From assembly GCA_020636095.1 (NCBI GenBank), contig JACJYN010000004.1, forward strand, positions 992,001 through 1,056,000: 64,000 nt of DNA, written 5' to 3'. Position numbers and translations under genes: made by a program. The notes beneath the pieces were generated by a model, which saw nothing but the letters and a program-made list of their open reading frames with translations, was not told the origin of the DNA and did not search any database. Positions 47,328 through 54,908 of this stretch are shown piece after piece. This DNA is from Lewinellaceae bacterium (GTDB lineage: Bacteria; Bacteroidota; Bacteroidia; Chitinophagales; Saprospiraceae). How positions within the stretch are numbered: the first letter of the stretch is position 1; the number at the start of each line of letters is the position of its first letter.

Positions 47328-47488
47328 AGAGTTTGTTCAAAATTCAATCAATGGCCTGCGAACGGCAAATTTTGTTTCATACCGCGTTAAATTTTTCGCC
47401 GGATTGCCCGCATCCGGCTGCAAAATTTGCCTTGTCTGAAACAAAATTTTCTCGCTCTCGGCTCATCATCGAAATTTGAACAAACTCT
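47328..47488. repeat. variant palindromic element, copy F
   Basis: A 161-bp palindrome with outer arms AGAGTTTGTTCAAA and TTTGAACAAACTCT. Read on the minus strand the inside is CAGACAAGGCAAATTTTG, a GCCGGAT/ATCCGGC stem and then AACGCGGTATGAAACAAAAT. This is the same order as the main family (CAGACAAGGC, central stem, AACGCAGTATGG), so it is a diverged member in reverse orientation. It lies in the gap between two plus-strand genes. Confidence 0.75.
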
Positions 47489-47538
47489 AAGCAATTTCAC
47501 AATGGCTCCGGGCCAATAACACAAACAGGTATTTAAGC

Positions 47539-48630
47539 ATGAATAGAACACTACGCCTCATCGGTATCGTCTACTTGATGGTATCCATTACAATCGTGCT
47601 TCAGGCTCAGAAGTACAGCAATGAATTTCTCTCTATTGGCGTAGGTGCGCGGGCACAGGCACTGGGCGGCGCGGTGATTGCCAGCGCAGAAGATGTAACT
47701 GCGGGCGTGTGGAACCCGGCGGGCCTCGCCAACCTCAGTGAATCAGAGAGCCTTCAGGTTGGCGCTATGCACTCCGAGTGGTTTGCCGGAGTGGGGAAAT
47801 TTGACTACCTGGGCATCACCTTGCCGCTATCTAATAAACAAAGGCGCCTGGGGCTTTCCGTTATCCGCTTTGGCATTGATGAGATTCCCAATACACTGAG
47901 CCTGTACGAAAGCGACGGCAGCATCAATTTTGACAATATTGTGGAATTTTCGGCAGCGGATTATGCCTTCCTGCTCAGCTACGCACAGGTGGTGAAAACG
48001 CAAAAGGGGCGCCTGCAACTGGGGGGTAACGTCAAAGTGGTGCACCGGCGTATTGGCCCCTTTGCCACCTCCTGGGGTTTCGGACTGGATGCCGGCCTGC
48101 AGTATCGCAACAATGGCTGGCAGTTTGGCATTCTTGCCAAAGATATTACCACTACATTCAACGCCTGGTCATTCAGCTTTACCTCCGAAGAAAAAGAGGT
48201 GTTGGAACTCACCAATAACGAAGTACCCATCAGCAGTGTAGAGATTACCAAGCCGCAGCTTATCCTGGGCGCTGCCCGGCGTTTTGAATGGGGCAGTGTA
48301 GGCGTACTGCCAGAACTCGACCTCATCATCACCACAGATGGCCAACGCAATACGTTGCTATCCGCCAGCCCATTTAGCGTAGATCCCGCCTTCGGCCTGG
48401 AAGCTGATTACAATCAGTTCATTTTTCTGCGCGCCGGCCTGAACCAGTTTCAGCGCATTAAAGATTTCGACAACAGCGAAAGCCTGCGCATGCGGCCCAG
48501 TTTGGGCGTGGGGCTGCGTATATCCAGCCTGAAGATCGACTATGCTTTTACCGACCTGGGCAGCAATGAGAACACCTTCTCACACATCATTTCCCTTATG
48601 CTGGAGATTAAGCCTCGCAAAAAAGAATAA
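47539..48630 (+). CDS. PorV/PorQ-family outer-membrane protein
   Basis: A 363-residue beta-barrel protein with signal peptide (about 1-23). The opening FLSIGVGARAQALGGAVIAS and DVTAGVWNPAGLANL near 50 are diagnostic of the PorV/PorQ (UPF0164) family of FadL-like barrels. PorV carries T9SS cargo from the translocon to the attachment complex. The window encodes six probable T9SS cargo proteins, so a T9SS accessory role is reasonable, but several paralogues usually exist and this one cannot be named PorV with certainty. Confidence 0.85.
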   Translation: MNRTLRLIGIVYLMVSITIVLQAQKYSNEFLSIGVGARAQALGGAVIASAEDVTAGVWNPAGLANLSESESLQVGAMHSEWFAGVGKFDYLGITLPLSNKQRRLGLSVIRFGIDEIPNTLSLYESDGSINFDNIVEFSAADYAFLLSYAQVVKTQKGRLQLGGNVKVVHRRIGPFATSWGFGLDAGLQYRNNGWQFGILAKDITTTFNAWSFSFTSEEKEVLELTNNEVPISSVEITKPQLILGAARRFEWGSVGVLPELDLIITTDGQRNTLLSASPFSVDPAFGLEADYNQFIFLRAGLNQFQRIKDFDNSESLRMRPSLGVGLRISSLKIDYAFTDLGSNENTFSHIISLMLEIKPRKKE

Positions 48631-48966
48631 GCCTGGTTGTCAACTGGCCCACAAAATTTACCGGCCAGAGAGAAATTTTACAATTCAAAGTTGCCTTTTG
48701 ATTTAAAACCTCATTAATTTGTGCATATCGATAGCCAAAGTGGCTATCAGCCACCGTGCAAGTATCAAATAGTTTTGACTCTACATTTTTAACAAATTAG
48801 GGTTAGACTTGGTGTGACTAGGGCGGGCCTCAATCCGGGCTATCCATGTCGGGATTCTCTTCGGAGACAAGGGGATTACTGAACCACACCGGCTGCCTTA
48901 TACGTGTTCGTTTCGAGGGTCCAAAAACGTCCCTGATACTTGTGCGGTACTTTCTACTAAAAAAAG
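48631..48966. other. non-coding stretch, possible small RNA region
   Basis: There is no credible gene here. A TTAATTTG sequence near 48714 resembles a -7 element, a GATAGCC/GGCTATC hairpin lies at about 48731-48749, and a strong terminator follows at 48967. Together they could define a transcript of about 280 nt, but no known RNA family is recognised. Confidence 0.3.
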
Positions 48967-49007
48967 AAAAGCCGCCGCCTTACCTTCGGGAAAGCGGTGG
49001 CTTTTTC
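48967..49007 (+). terminator. intrinsic terminator without an upstream gene
   Basis: The stem AAAAGCCGCCGCCTT pairs with AAAGCGGTGGCTTTT around a TACCTTCGGG loop and is followed by T residues. The nearest upstream gene ends 336 bp away, so it may end an unannotated RNA. Confidence 0.65.
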
Positions 49008-49285
49008 TGTTTTCATGCACAAGGCTTCCAACTCCTGAACAAAGAAAAATACCGCCACTCCTGCTTTCCACGGCTGTTTTGGCCTCCCATTAACCTAAAA
49101 ACAAGCCTTTTCGTTGGTTTTATCCTATTTTTCTTAGTCCTTTTTCTCCTCAACTCTTTACTTCCTAGCCTAGAATAAATATCTTTACAGAATGAATGAG
49201 CGTTTTTTTGTTTAGCAAAATCTCAGTCCATCCTGAATTTGCTGCGCAATAAAGGCTCAAATTACCACAATTTAAATTCTTACTA

Positions 49286-49630
49286 ATGAACATTTTCGTA
49301 GCAAAACTGAGTTACGACACTCATGAAGACACCTTGAGGAATGCCTTTGAGGAGTTTGGTGAAGTAAGTAGCGCCAAGATCATTATGGATAAATTTACTG
49401 GCAGGTCCAAAGGCTTCGGCTTCGTCGAAATGCCTAACGATGATGAAGGACAGGAGGCGATCAACGCCTTGAACGACACCGAGATGGATGGAAGAACAAT
49501 TGTCGTTAAAAAAGCTCGTCCCAAAGAAGATAACTCCCGCAGAGGCGGCGGCGGTTATGGCGGCGGCGGCGGCGGCGGCTATGGCGGCGGCGGCGGCTAC
49601 GGCGGCGGCGGACGAGACAGAAGATACTAA
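49286..49630 (+). CDS. RRM-type RNA-binding protein with glycine-rich tail
   Basis: A 114-residue protein. One RNA-recognition motif (about 1-80) has RNP2 as IFVAKL and RNP1 as KGFGFVEM, so it should bind single-stranded RNA. The tail (about 88-110) is almost pure glycine with tyrosine (GGGGYGGG units), encoded by GGC runs at 49540-49612. The form is close to cyanobacterial Rbp and plant glycine-rich cold-induced proteins. A TATCTTTA sequence at 49180 may be the -7 element, which would give a leader near 95 nt. Confidence 0.93.
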   Translation: MNIFVAKLSYDTHEDTLRNAFEEFGEVSSAKIIMDKFTGRSKGFGFVEMPNDDEGQEAINALNDTEMDGRTIVVKKARPKEDNSRRGGGGYGGGGGGGYGGGGGYGGGGRDRRY

Positions 49631-49647
49631 AACAAACTTCTGATCTA

Positions 49648-49848
49648 CTAGTGCCTCGGGCATTAAATAAGGGGAGAATAGCGCGAGGTTATTTTCCCGC
49701 CAGACAAGGCGCGAGGAAGAAACATAGCGGGGCTACGTGACTGAGGAGCAACGCAGCCTGCCTGCCCGTGAGGCCACGGCCGAGCAGGCAGGTATGGTGG
49801 GGAAAGAGTCCGCGATATTCCCCCGTTATTTAGTGCGCGAGGCACTAG
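49648..49848. repeat. interspersed palindromic element, copy C
   Basis: A palindrome of about 200 bp that starts 17 bp after the RRM stop. Its ends are CTAGTGCC and GGCACTAG. It has the same core as copy E: CCAGACAAGGCGCGAGGAAG, a CATAGCGGGGCTACGTG stem, GAGGAGCAACGCAG and TATGGTGGGGAAAGAG. Between ACGCAG and TATGG it carries 36 extra bases (49757-49792), themselves a hairpin of CCTGCCTGC and GCAGGCAGG, which copy E lacks. That looks like a small repeat inserted inside a repeat. Confidence 0.85.
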
Positions 49849-50007
49849 TCTGTCAAGCACAAATTGTCGGGTAATCTGCGGCGTCTTTTGCCCCAGCTCT
49901 GCGTCGCCTCCTCGCCTTGGTAGCTAAGGCTACCAGGTTCCGGGGGCTTCTAGATCTGAACCAAAATCCGCTAACACCTTACCCGACATTCATACCTTGA
50001 CAGACTA
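49846..50007. repeat. interspersed palindromic element, copy D
   Basis: It follows copy C directly and shares the TA at the joint. The outer arms are TAGTCTGTCAAG and CTTGACAGACTA; a second arm TTGTCGGGTAA pairs with TTACCCGACA. The core is in reverse orientation: on the minus strand it reads CTGGTAGCCTTAGCTACCA, AAGGCGAGGAGGCGACGCAG and TGGGGCAAAAGACG, aligned to copy A and, in its second half, to B, C and E. Confidence 0.8.
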
Positions 50008-50020
50008 CTACTACTTTGGA

Positions 50021-50062
50021 AACGAAGCCCAGCCGGATTAATAACCTGGCCGGGCTTCGTTC
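50021..50062. terminator. hairpin after the CCA-adding enzyme gene
   Basis: The arms AACGAAGCCCAGCC and GGCCGGGCTTCGTT pair with one mismatch. It is 55 bp beyond the 3' end of the minus-strand gene at 50117; on that strand a TTTCC follows. Confidence 0.5.
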
Positions 50063-50116
50063 GTTAACAGATCGCAGCAATAGGGCATGTTTAGAGGCGC
50101 CTTTTGGAGATAAGCG

Positions 50117-51544
50117 TCAATTATCGTTCTGAGGCGCCTTCAACCCTATTTCCTTTCCTTTTTCCAACATAAAATGAAAGGCAGCTCCGTACTCATTGGG
50201 AATATCTCCATCCAGGATAGCTTCACGGATAGCACTCTTGATGACACCAACCTCCCGGGAAGGAGGAATATTGAAAGTCTCCATTATTAGTTCACCGGAA
50301 ATGGGAGGTTGCCACTCCCGGAGATGATCCTTTTCTTCAACCTCCTTCAGCCGATCGCGTACCAACTCGTAATTTTCAAGGTAGCGAGCTACCTTATTCG
50401 GATTTTTGGAGGTGATGTCAGCCTCGCACAACAGCATGAGGTCGTCGATGTCATCTCCGGCTTCAAACAGCAGGCGGCGTATGGCCGAGTCCGTTATATT
50501 TTCCTTGGTGAGGCTGATGGGCCGCAGGTGGAGGCGGACGAGTTTTTGCACGTACTTCATCTTGGCGTCCAACGGCAGGCGCAGGTTTTTAAAAATACGG
50601 GGAGTCATGGCGCCGCCCAGCGCTTCGTGGCCGTGGAAGGTCCATCCTTGTTCCGGGTGGAAACGCTTGGTCGGGGGTTTGGCGATATCGTGAAGAATGG
50701 CCGCCCAGCGCAACCACAGGTTATGCGTCTTTCGGCTCAGGTTGTCCAGCACCTGTAGTGTGTGGTAGAAATTGTCCTTGTGAGCCAGGCCATTCCGGAC
50801 GTCAACGCCCTGCAGGGCGGCCATCTCCGGGAAGATCAGCTTGAGCAAGCCCGTATCGAAGAGTAGTTTAAAGCCCACGGAAGGCTCATCGGCCATAATG
50901 ATCTTGTTGAGCTCGGTAGTAATCCGTTCTTTTGAAATGATGTTGATGCGATTGCGATATTTGCCGATGGCGTTTAGCGTTTCCGGGTCAATAGCGAACC
51001 CAAGCTGGGTGGAAAACCGAATGGCGCGCATCATACGCAGGGGATCGTCTGAGAAAGTCTTGCCCGGTTCCAGGGGGGTCTTGATCAGCTTGGCCTCCAG
51101 ATGCTCCAGGCCGTTAAAGGGGTCAATAATAGAGCCATAATCGGCCTCGTTAAGGCTGACCGCCAGGGCGTTGATGGTGAAATCCCGGCGGTTCTGGTCA
51201 TCATCCAGGCTTCCCTCCTCTACCGTCGGCTTACGGGAATCGGAACGATAGGACTCTTTTCTGGCGCCGACAAATTCCACTTCCATATCCCGTGTTTTCA
51301 GCATAGCTGTACCGAAGCGTTTGTAAACGGTGACTCTGGGAATGGGCCTGAGTTTGGCGGCTACATTCTGAGCCAGGCGAATACCGCTGCCCACGCATAC
51401 AATGTCCATATCTTTTGAAGGACGGGCCAGAAGGCGATCCCGGACATACCCTCCTACCACAAAAACGGGATAACCCAGTTCTTCAGCAGTCTGGCTGATT
51501 ACTTCAAATATCTTTCGCTCGTGTGGCTCTATATTAAAGACCAA
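50117..51544 (-). CDS. cca: CCA tRNA nucleotidyltransferase/poly(A) polymerase family, with HD domain
   Basis: A 475-residue class II nucleotidyltransferase that adds or repairs the CCA end of tRNAs. FVVGGYVRDRLL near residue 30 and the catalytic D-x-D in SKDMDIVCV near 45 are followed by DDQNRRDFTINALAVSL (near 115), the RNA-binding neck and an HD domain with ILHDIAKPPTKRF near 290. The start codon is TTG: no ATG exists between an upstream in-frame stop and the conserved region. Because tRNA-Pro and tRNA-Ser here lack an encoded CCA, the enzyme is needed. Confidence 0.92.
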   Translation of the reverse strand: MVFNIEPHERKIFEVISQTAEELGYPVFVVGGYVRDRLLARPSKDMDIVCVGSGIRLAQNVAAKLRPIPRVTVYKRFGTAMLKTRDMEVEFVGARKESYRSDSRKPTVEEGSLDDDQNRRDFTINALAVSLNEADYGSIIDPFNGLEHLEAKLIKTPLEPGKTFSDDPLRMMRAIRFSTQLGFAIDPETLNAIGKYRNRINIISKERITTELNKIIMADEPSVGFKLLFDTGLLKLIFPEMAALQGVDVRNGLAHKDNFYHTLQVLDNLSRKTHNLWLRWAAILHDIAKPPTKRFHPEQGWTFHGHEALGGAMTPRIFKNLRLPLDAKMKYVQKLVRLHLRPISLTKENITDSAIRRLLFEAGDDIDDLMLLCEADITSKNPNKVARYLENYELVRDRLKEVEEKDHLREWQPPISGELIMETFNIPPSREVGVIKSAIREAILDGDIPNEYGAAFHFMLEKGKEIGLKAPQNDN

Positions 51545-51607
51545 GTTAAACTCTTTTGGTAGAATGAATGCTCAATACCGCTTCCCGTTTAATCCAATCC
51601 TGCCTGG

Positions 51608-52603
51608 TTACACCGGGAGCTCAACTTCGCTAAAACGCACTTCCATTTCGCGAAGAATATCAAAAAGGGCGGCCGGTGTTTCTTCGGTCACCAATTGCTT
51701 CCGAAATTCTTTGACGCCCGGATATCCCTTAAAATAATTGGTATAATGGCGGCGCATTTCCAGGACACCCAATTTTTCTCCCTTCCACTCCAGCGAACGG
51801 CGCAGGTGTTCCATTGCAGCCTCTACCCGTTCGTGAATGGTAGGCGGCGGCAATAGCTCCCCGGTCTTGAAGTAGTGTTTGATCTCCCGGAATATCCAGG
51901 GATGGCCAATGCTGGCCCGGCCTATCATTATACCGTCTATACCGTAGCGCTGCCGGTACTCCGCGGCCTTTTGAGGGCTATCTATATCTCCATTCCCGAA
52001 TATAGGAATGTGAATCCGGGGATTTTCCTTGATTTTACCGATAAGCGTCCAATCCGCTTCGCCCTTATACATTTGCTTGCGGGTGCGCCCGTGAACAGAC
52101 AAAGCTTTGATGCCCACGTCCTGCAGGCGCTCCGCCACCTCTTCGATGTATTGGGTCTGGTCATCCCAGCCCAGGCGGGTCTTCACTGTGACCGGCAGGC
52201 TGGTCGACTTCACCACGGCCTGGGTCAGCTCCACCATCTTATCAATGTCCTGAAGGATACCTGCTCCCGCCATTTTACAAACCACCTTTTTTACGGGGCA
52301 GCCGTAGTTGATATCCAGGACTTCCGGCCGGGCTTCTTCCACGATCTCGGCGGCCCGCATCATTGAATCCATTTCTGCGCCAAAAATCTGTATGCCAATA
52401 GGCCGTTCGTAATCGTAGATATCCAGTTTCTGAATACTTTTGTCGGCATCGCGGATCAACCCTTCTACCGAGATGAACTCCGTGTACATCATGTCACACC
52501 CCTGAGCCTTACAAAGCGCCCGAAAAGGGGGGTCGCTGACATCCTCCATGGGGGCCAGCAACAGGGGGAATTCTCCTACTTCAACATCACCGATTTTTAC
52601 CAT
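51608..52603 (-). CDS. dusB: tRNA-dihydrouridine synthase, DusB type
   Basis: A 331-residue FMN enzyme that reduces uridine in the D loop of tRNA. LLAPMEDVSDPPFRALCK near residue 16 begins the TIM barrel, the catalytic cysteine is in NYGCPVKKVVCKMAGAGIL near 100, KTRLGWDD near 140 and SVHGRTRKQMYKG near 170 form the active site, and GNGDI with GRASIGHPWIFREI bind FMN. Length and motifs match DusB. It lies 63 bp upstream of cca on the same strand, so the two tRNA-processing genes may be one operon. Confidence 0.94.
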   Translation of the reverse strand: MVKIGDVEVGEFPLLLAPMEDVSDPPFRALCKAQGCDMMYTEFISVEGLIRDADKSIQKLDIYDYERPIGIQIFGAEMDSMMRAAEIVEEARPEVLDINYGCPVKKVVCKMAGAGILQDIDKMVELTQAVVKSTSLPVTVKTRLGWDDQTQYIEEVAERLQDVGIKALSVHGRTRKQMYKGEADWTLIGKIKENPRIHIPIFGNGDIDSPQKAAEYRQRYGIDGIMIGRASIGHPWIFREIKHYFKTGELLPPPTIHERVEAAMEHLRRSLEWKGEKLGVLEMRRHYTNYFKGYPGVKEFRKQLVTEETPAALFDILREMEVRFSEVELPV

Positions 52604-52807
52604 TCTGACTATTTTCTTTTTTCAACACGCAAAAATAAGGAAAAGCTGTACACCACAAAACGCATTAGCGGACAAACCGTTCCACGAGTCATCATTTTGC
52701 AGAATTATCCGAAAAAGATAGGCACAGCAGGAAGAAAATCATATTTTTAGGGCTGCCGGGCGGTGACAACCGCTAAAACAAAACTGTTAATACCAACAAG
52801 AACATCC

Positions 52808-54214
52808 ATGATCACCGCAGTTATTCTTTGTTTTATCCTTGGCTACCTTGCCATAGTCTTTGAGCATCCTTTGCGGCTAGACAAGACCGTTCCCGCGCTC
52901 ATTATGGCGTCGTTTTGCTGGGCACTGCTGGCCGTTGGCTTCAATTATGGCTGGTTATCCGTAATAGATACGCATGAGGAGGTCTTCAGTTTGGTTGGAG
53001 CCGGCAGCCATGCCGCCGAAGGGCACGGCGGGCCGAGTGAAGGATTCAACAACACGTTACTCCACCACCTGGGCAAAACAGCCGAAATTCTGATCTTCCT
53101 CATTGGAGCGATGACCATCGTGGAGATCATCGACCTGCACCGGGGCTTTGAAGTCCTGAAAAGCTATGTACGGACCAAAAGCAAGAAAAGATTGCTCTGG
53201 ATCGTCGGCATATTGGGCTTTATTCTTTCTGCTATCATTGATAACCTGACGGCTACCATCGTATTGGTCACCCTGCTGCGGAAGCTGGTTACAAACAGGG
53301 ATGAACGCATTTGGTTTGTCTCCCTGATCGTGATTGCCGCCAATGCCGGCGGCGCCTGGTCGCCTATCGGTGATGTAACCACGACCATGCTATGGATCGG
53401 CAACAAGGTCTCCGCCGGAGGGTTGATCGAGCATCTGGTCATTCCTTCTCTTGTTTGTTTTGCCCTTCCGGTCTTCATTGCCACCCTGCTGCCTCCATTT
53501 AAGGGCGAAATTTCTCTGGATGAAGACGCTGGCGATTTACAAGCTCAGAAATTACTGAGTAGCCAGATAATGCTCTTCCTGGGGCTGGGCGCTATTGTCT
53601 TTGTCCCGGTCTTCAAAACCCTGACCCATCTTCCTCCTTATATAGGAATGATGCTTAGTTTGGGAGTGGTATGGCTGGTTTCAGAATATATCCATCCAGA
53701 GGAAGACTTCTCGGAATCCCGCCGGCACATGTTCTCCGCCCATAAAGCCCTGTCCCGAATAGAAATGTCGAGTATCTTATTCTTCCTGGGTATCCTGATG
53801 GCAGTTGCCGCCCTGGAAAGCCTGGTATTCGGAACGGTCATGCATGAAGGGGCGGAAATACAGGTGGGCACGCTGCGCTATTTAGCCGAATGGCTGGACA
53901 AGGTGATTCCCAACCAGGATGTCGTTATCATTCTGTTGGGCTTTGCTTCTGCCATTATCGACAACGTGCCTCTGGTCGCCGCCTCCATGGGTATGTACGA
54001 CCTGCCGATGGATGCAAAAATATGGCAATTTATTGCCTACTCCGCCGGAACCGGTGGAAGTATGCTGATCATTGGCTCCGCTGCGGGGGTAGCTGCCATG
54101 GGCATGGAGCGCATCGACTTTATCTGGTACCTCCGAAAAATCGCCTGGCTGGCTTTGATTGGCTTCCTGGCCGGGGCAATAGCCTTTCTTTTGCTGATTC
54201 CTTTGCTACCCTAG
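52808..54214 (+). CDS. nhaD: NhaD-type Na+/H+ antiporter
   Basis: A 468-residue inner-membrane carrier with about 12 helices. Conserved blocks are ILIFLIGAMTIVEIIDLHRGF near 95, SAIIDNLTATIVLVTLLRKL near 145, ANAGGAWSPIGDVTTTMLWI near 180 and ASAIIDNVPLVAASMGMYDL near 380. NhaD exports Na+ or Li+ in exchange for H+, which suits a marine or saline habitat. The ATG at 52808 is chosen; a GTG at 52763 would add 15 residues. The TAG stop codon (54212-54214) is also the beginning of palindromic element E. Confidence 0.94.
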   Translation: MITAVILCFILGYLAIVFEHPLRLDKTVPALIMASFCWALLAVGFNYGWLSVIDTHEEVFSLVGAGSHAAEGHGGPSEGFNNTLLHHLGKTAEILIFLIGAMTIVEIIDLHRGFEVLKSYVRTKSKKRLLWIVGILGFILSAIIDNLTATIVLVTLLRKLVTNRDERIWFVSLIVIAANAGGAWSPIGDVTTTMLWIGNKVSAGGLIEHLVIPSLVCFALPVFIATLLPPFKGEISLDEDAGDLQAQKLLSSQIMLFLGLGAIVFVPVFKTLTHLPPYIGMMLSLGVVWLVSEYIHPEEDFSESRRHMFSAHKALSRIEMSSILFFLGILMAVAALESLVFGTVMHEGAEIQVGTLRYLAEWLDKVIPNQDVVIILLGFASAIIDNVPLVAASMGMYDLPMDAKIWQFIAYSAGTGGSMLIIGSAAGVAAMGMERIDFIWYLRKIAWLALIGFLAGAIAFLLLIPLLP

Positions 54215-54375
54215 TGCCTGGGGCATTAAATAAGGGGAGAATAGCGCGAGGTTATTTTCCCGCCAGACAAGGCGCGAGGAAGAAACATAGCGGGGCTACG
54301 TGACTGAGGAGGAACGCAGTATGGTGGGGAAAGAGCCCGCGATATTCCCCCGCTATTTAGTGCGCGAGGCACTAG
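54211..54375. repeat. interspersed palindromic element, copy E
   Basis: A 165-bp palindrome nearly identical to copy C: it starts CTAGTGCCTGGGGCATTAAA and ends TTTAGTGCGCGAGGCACTAG. The core is CCAGACAAGGCGCGAGGAAG, CATAGCGGGGCTACGTG, GAGGAGGAACGCAG and TATGGTGGGGAAAGAG. Its second to fourth bases are the stop codon of nhaD. A separate terminator follows at 54396. Confidence 0.85.
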
Positions 54376-54395
54376 CGACATGCTTTTAAATTTTT

Positions 54396-54438
54396 AAACT
54401 ACAAAAGCCACAGCGCATTGCTGTGGCTTTTGTAGTTT
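54396..54438. terminator. strong symmetrical terminator
   Basis: A perfect 19-bp stem (left arm AAACTACAAAAGCCACAGC, right arm 54420-54438) with a 5-nt loop, followed by TATTTTAAT. It should end nhaD transcription. Its right arm also contains the -33 box of the next gene. Confidence 0.8.
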
Positions 54439-54461
54439 ATTTTAATGTTCTCTTAAATTTG
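54429..54461 (+). promoter_or_regulatory. promoter of the small lipoprotein gene
   Basis: TTTG (54429-54432) and TAAATTTG (54454-54461) are 21 nt apart, a good fit to the Bacteroidota -33/-7 consensus, about 65 bp before the ATG at 54527. The -33 box lies within the upstream terminator stem. Confidence 0.6.
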
Positions 54462-54526
54462 CAGCGCATTACAACCTAAGCGCCGTCCAGATGATTTTTA
54501 AGAAGGAATAAACAACTCAAAAAGAA

Positions 54527-54898
54527 ATGAACCGTACATACAAAGCCTATCTTTTTCTTCTATTGCTGCTGGCCGCTTGTTCTCCGGTGGACAAAAACCT
54601 GATAAAGGGAAAATGGGCAGGTATTGCCGTTATGGAAGAGGGCTCGCCCATCAATATAGACCCCAGGGAAATAAAGATTTCGTTTGAAGATAAGGGTTAT
54701 TCCTATTCCAGCACGCTCAATTACAAAGAGGCCGGCGTCTATTATATTGACTCCAAATATTTATACACCACCGATACGCTGAACCAAGCCTCGACGGAAA
54801 AAGCCGTAGAGATCGTAAAGCTCACCGCTGATTCTCTCGTCCTGAAAATGAATGAAGCGGGCAAAGAACGCCTGCTCCTGATGGAGAAGCTACCCTAA
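54527..54898 (+). CDS. small lipoprotein, lipocalin-like
   Basis: A 123-residue protein with a lipoprotein signal peptide ending LLAACS (lipidated Cys at 18). The rest is beta-rich and begins LIKGKWAGIAV, a start common in lipocalin-like small lipoproteins of Bacteroidota, followed by a predicted run of short strands. No binding residues can be named. It has its own promoter and converges on the DUF4403 gene. Confidence 0.75.
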   Translation: MNRTYKAYLFLLLLLAACSPVDKNLIKGKWAGIAVMEEGSPINIDPREIKISFEDKGYSYSSTLNYKEAGVYYIDSKYLYTTDTLNQASTEKAVEIVKLTADSLVLKMNEAGKERLLLMEKLP

Positions 54899-54908
54899 CT
54901 GAAAGACA

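Noticed and set aside
48846..49178. Plus-strand open frame of 110 codons between the PorV/PorQ-like and RRM genes
   Set aside because: It runs straight through a clear terminator hairpin at 48967, its composition is unlike a real protein, and no family is recognised.
49540..49612. GGC microsatellite
   Set aside because: It encodes the glycine-rich tail of the RRM protein in frame.
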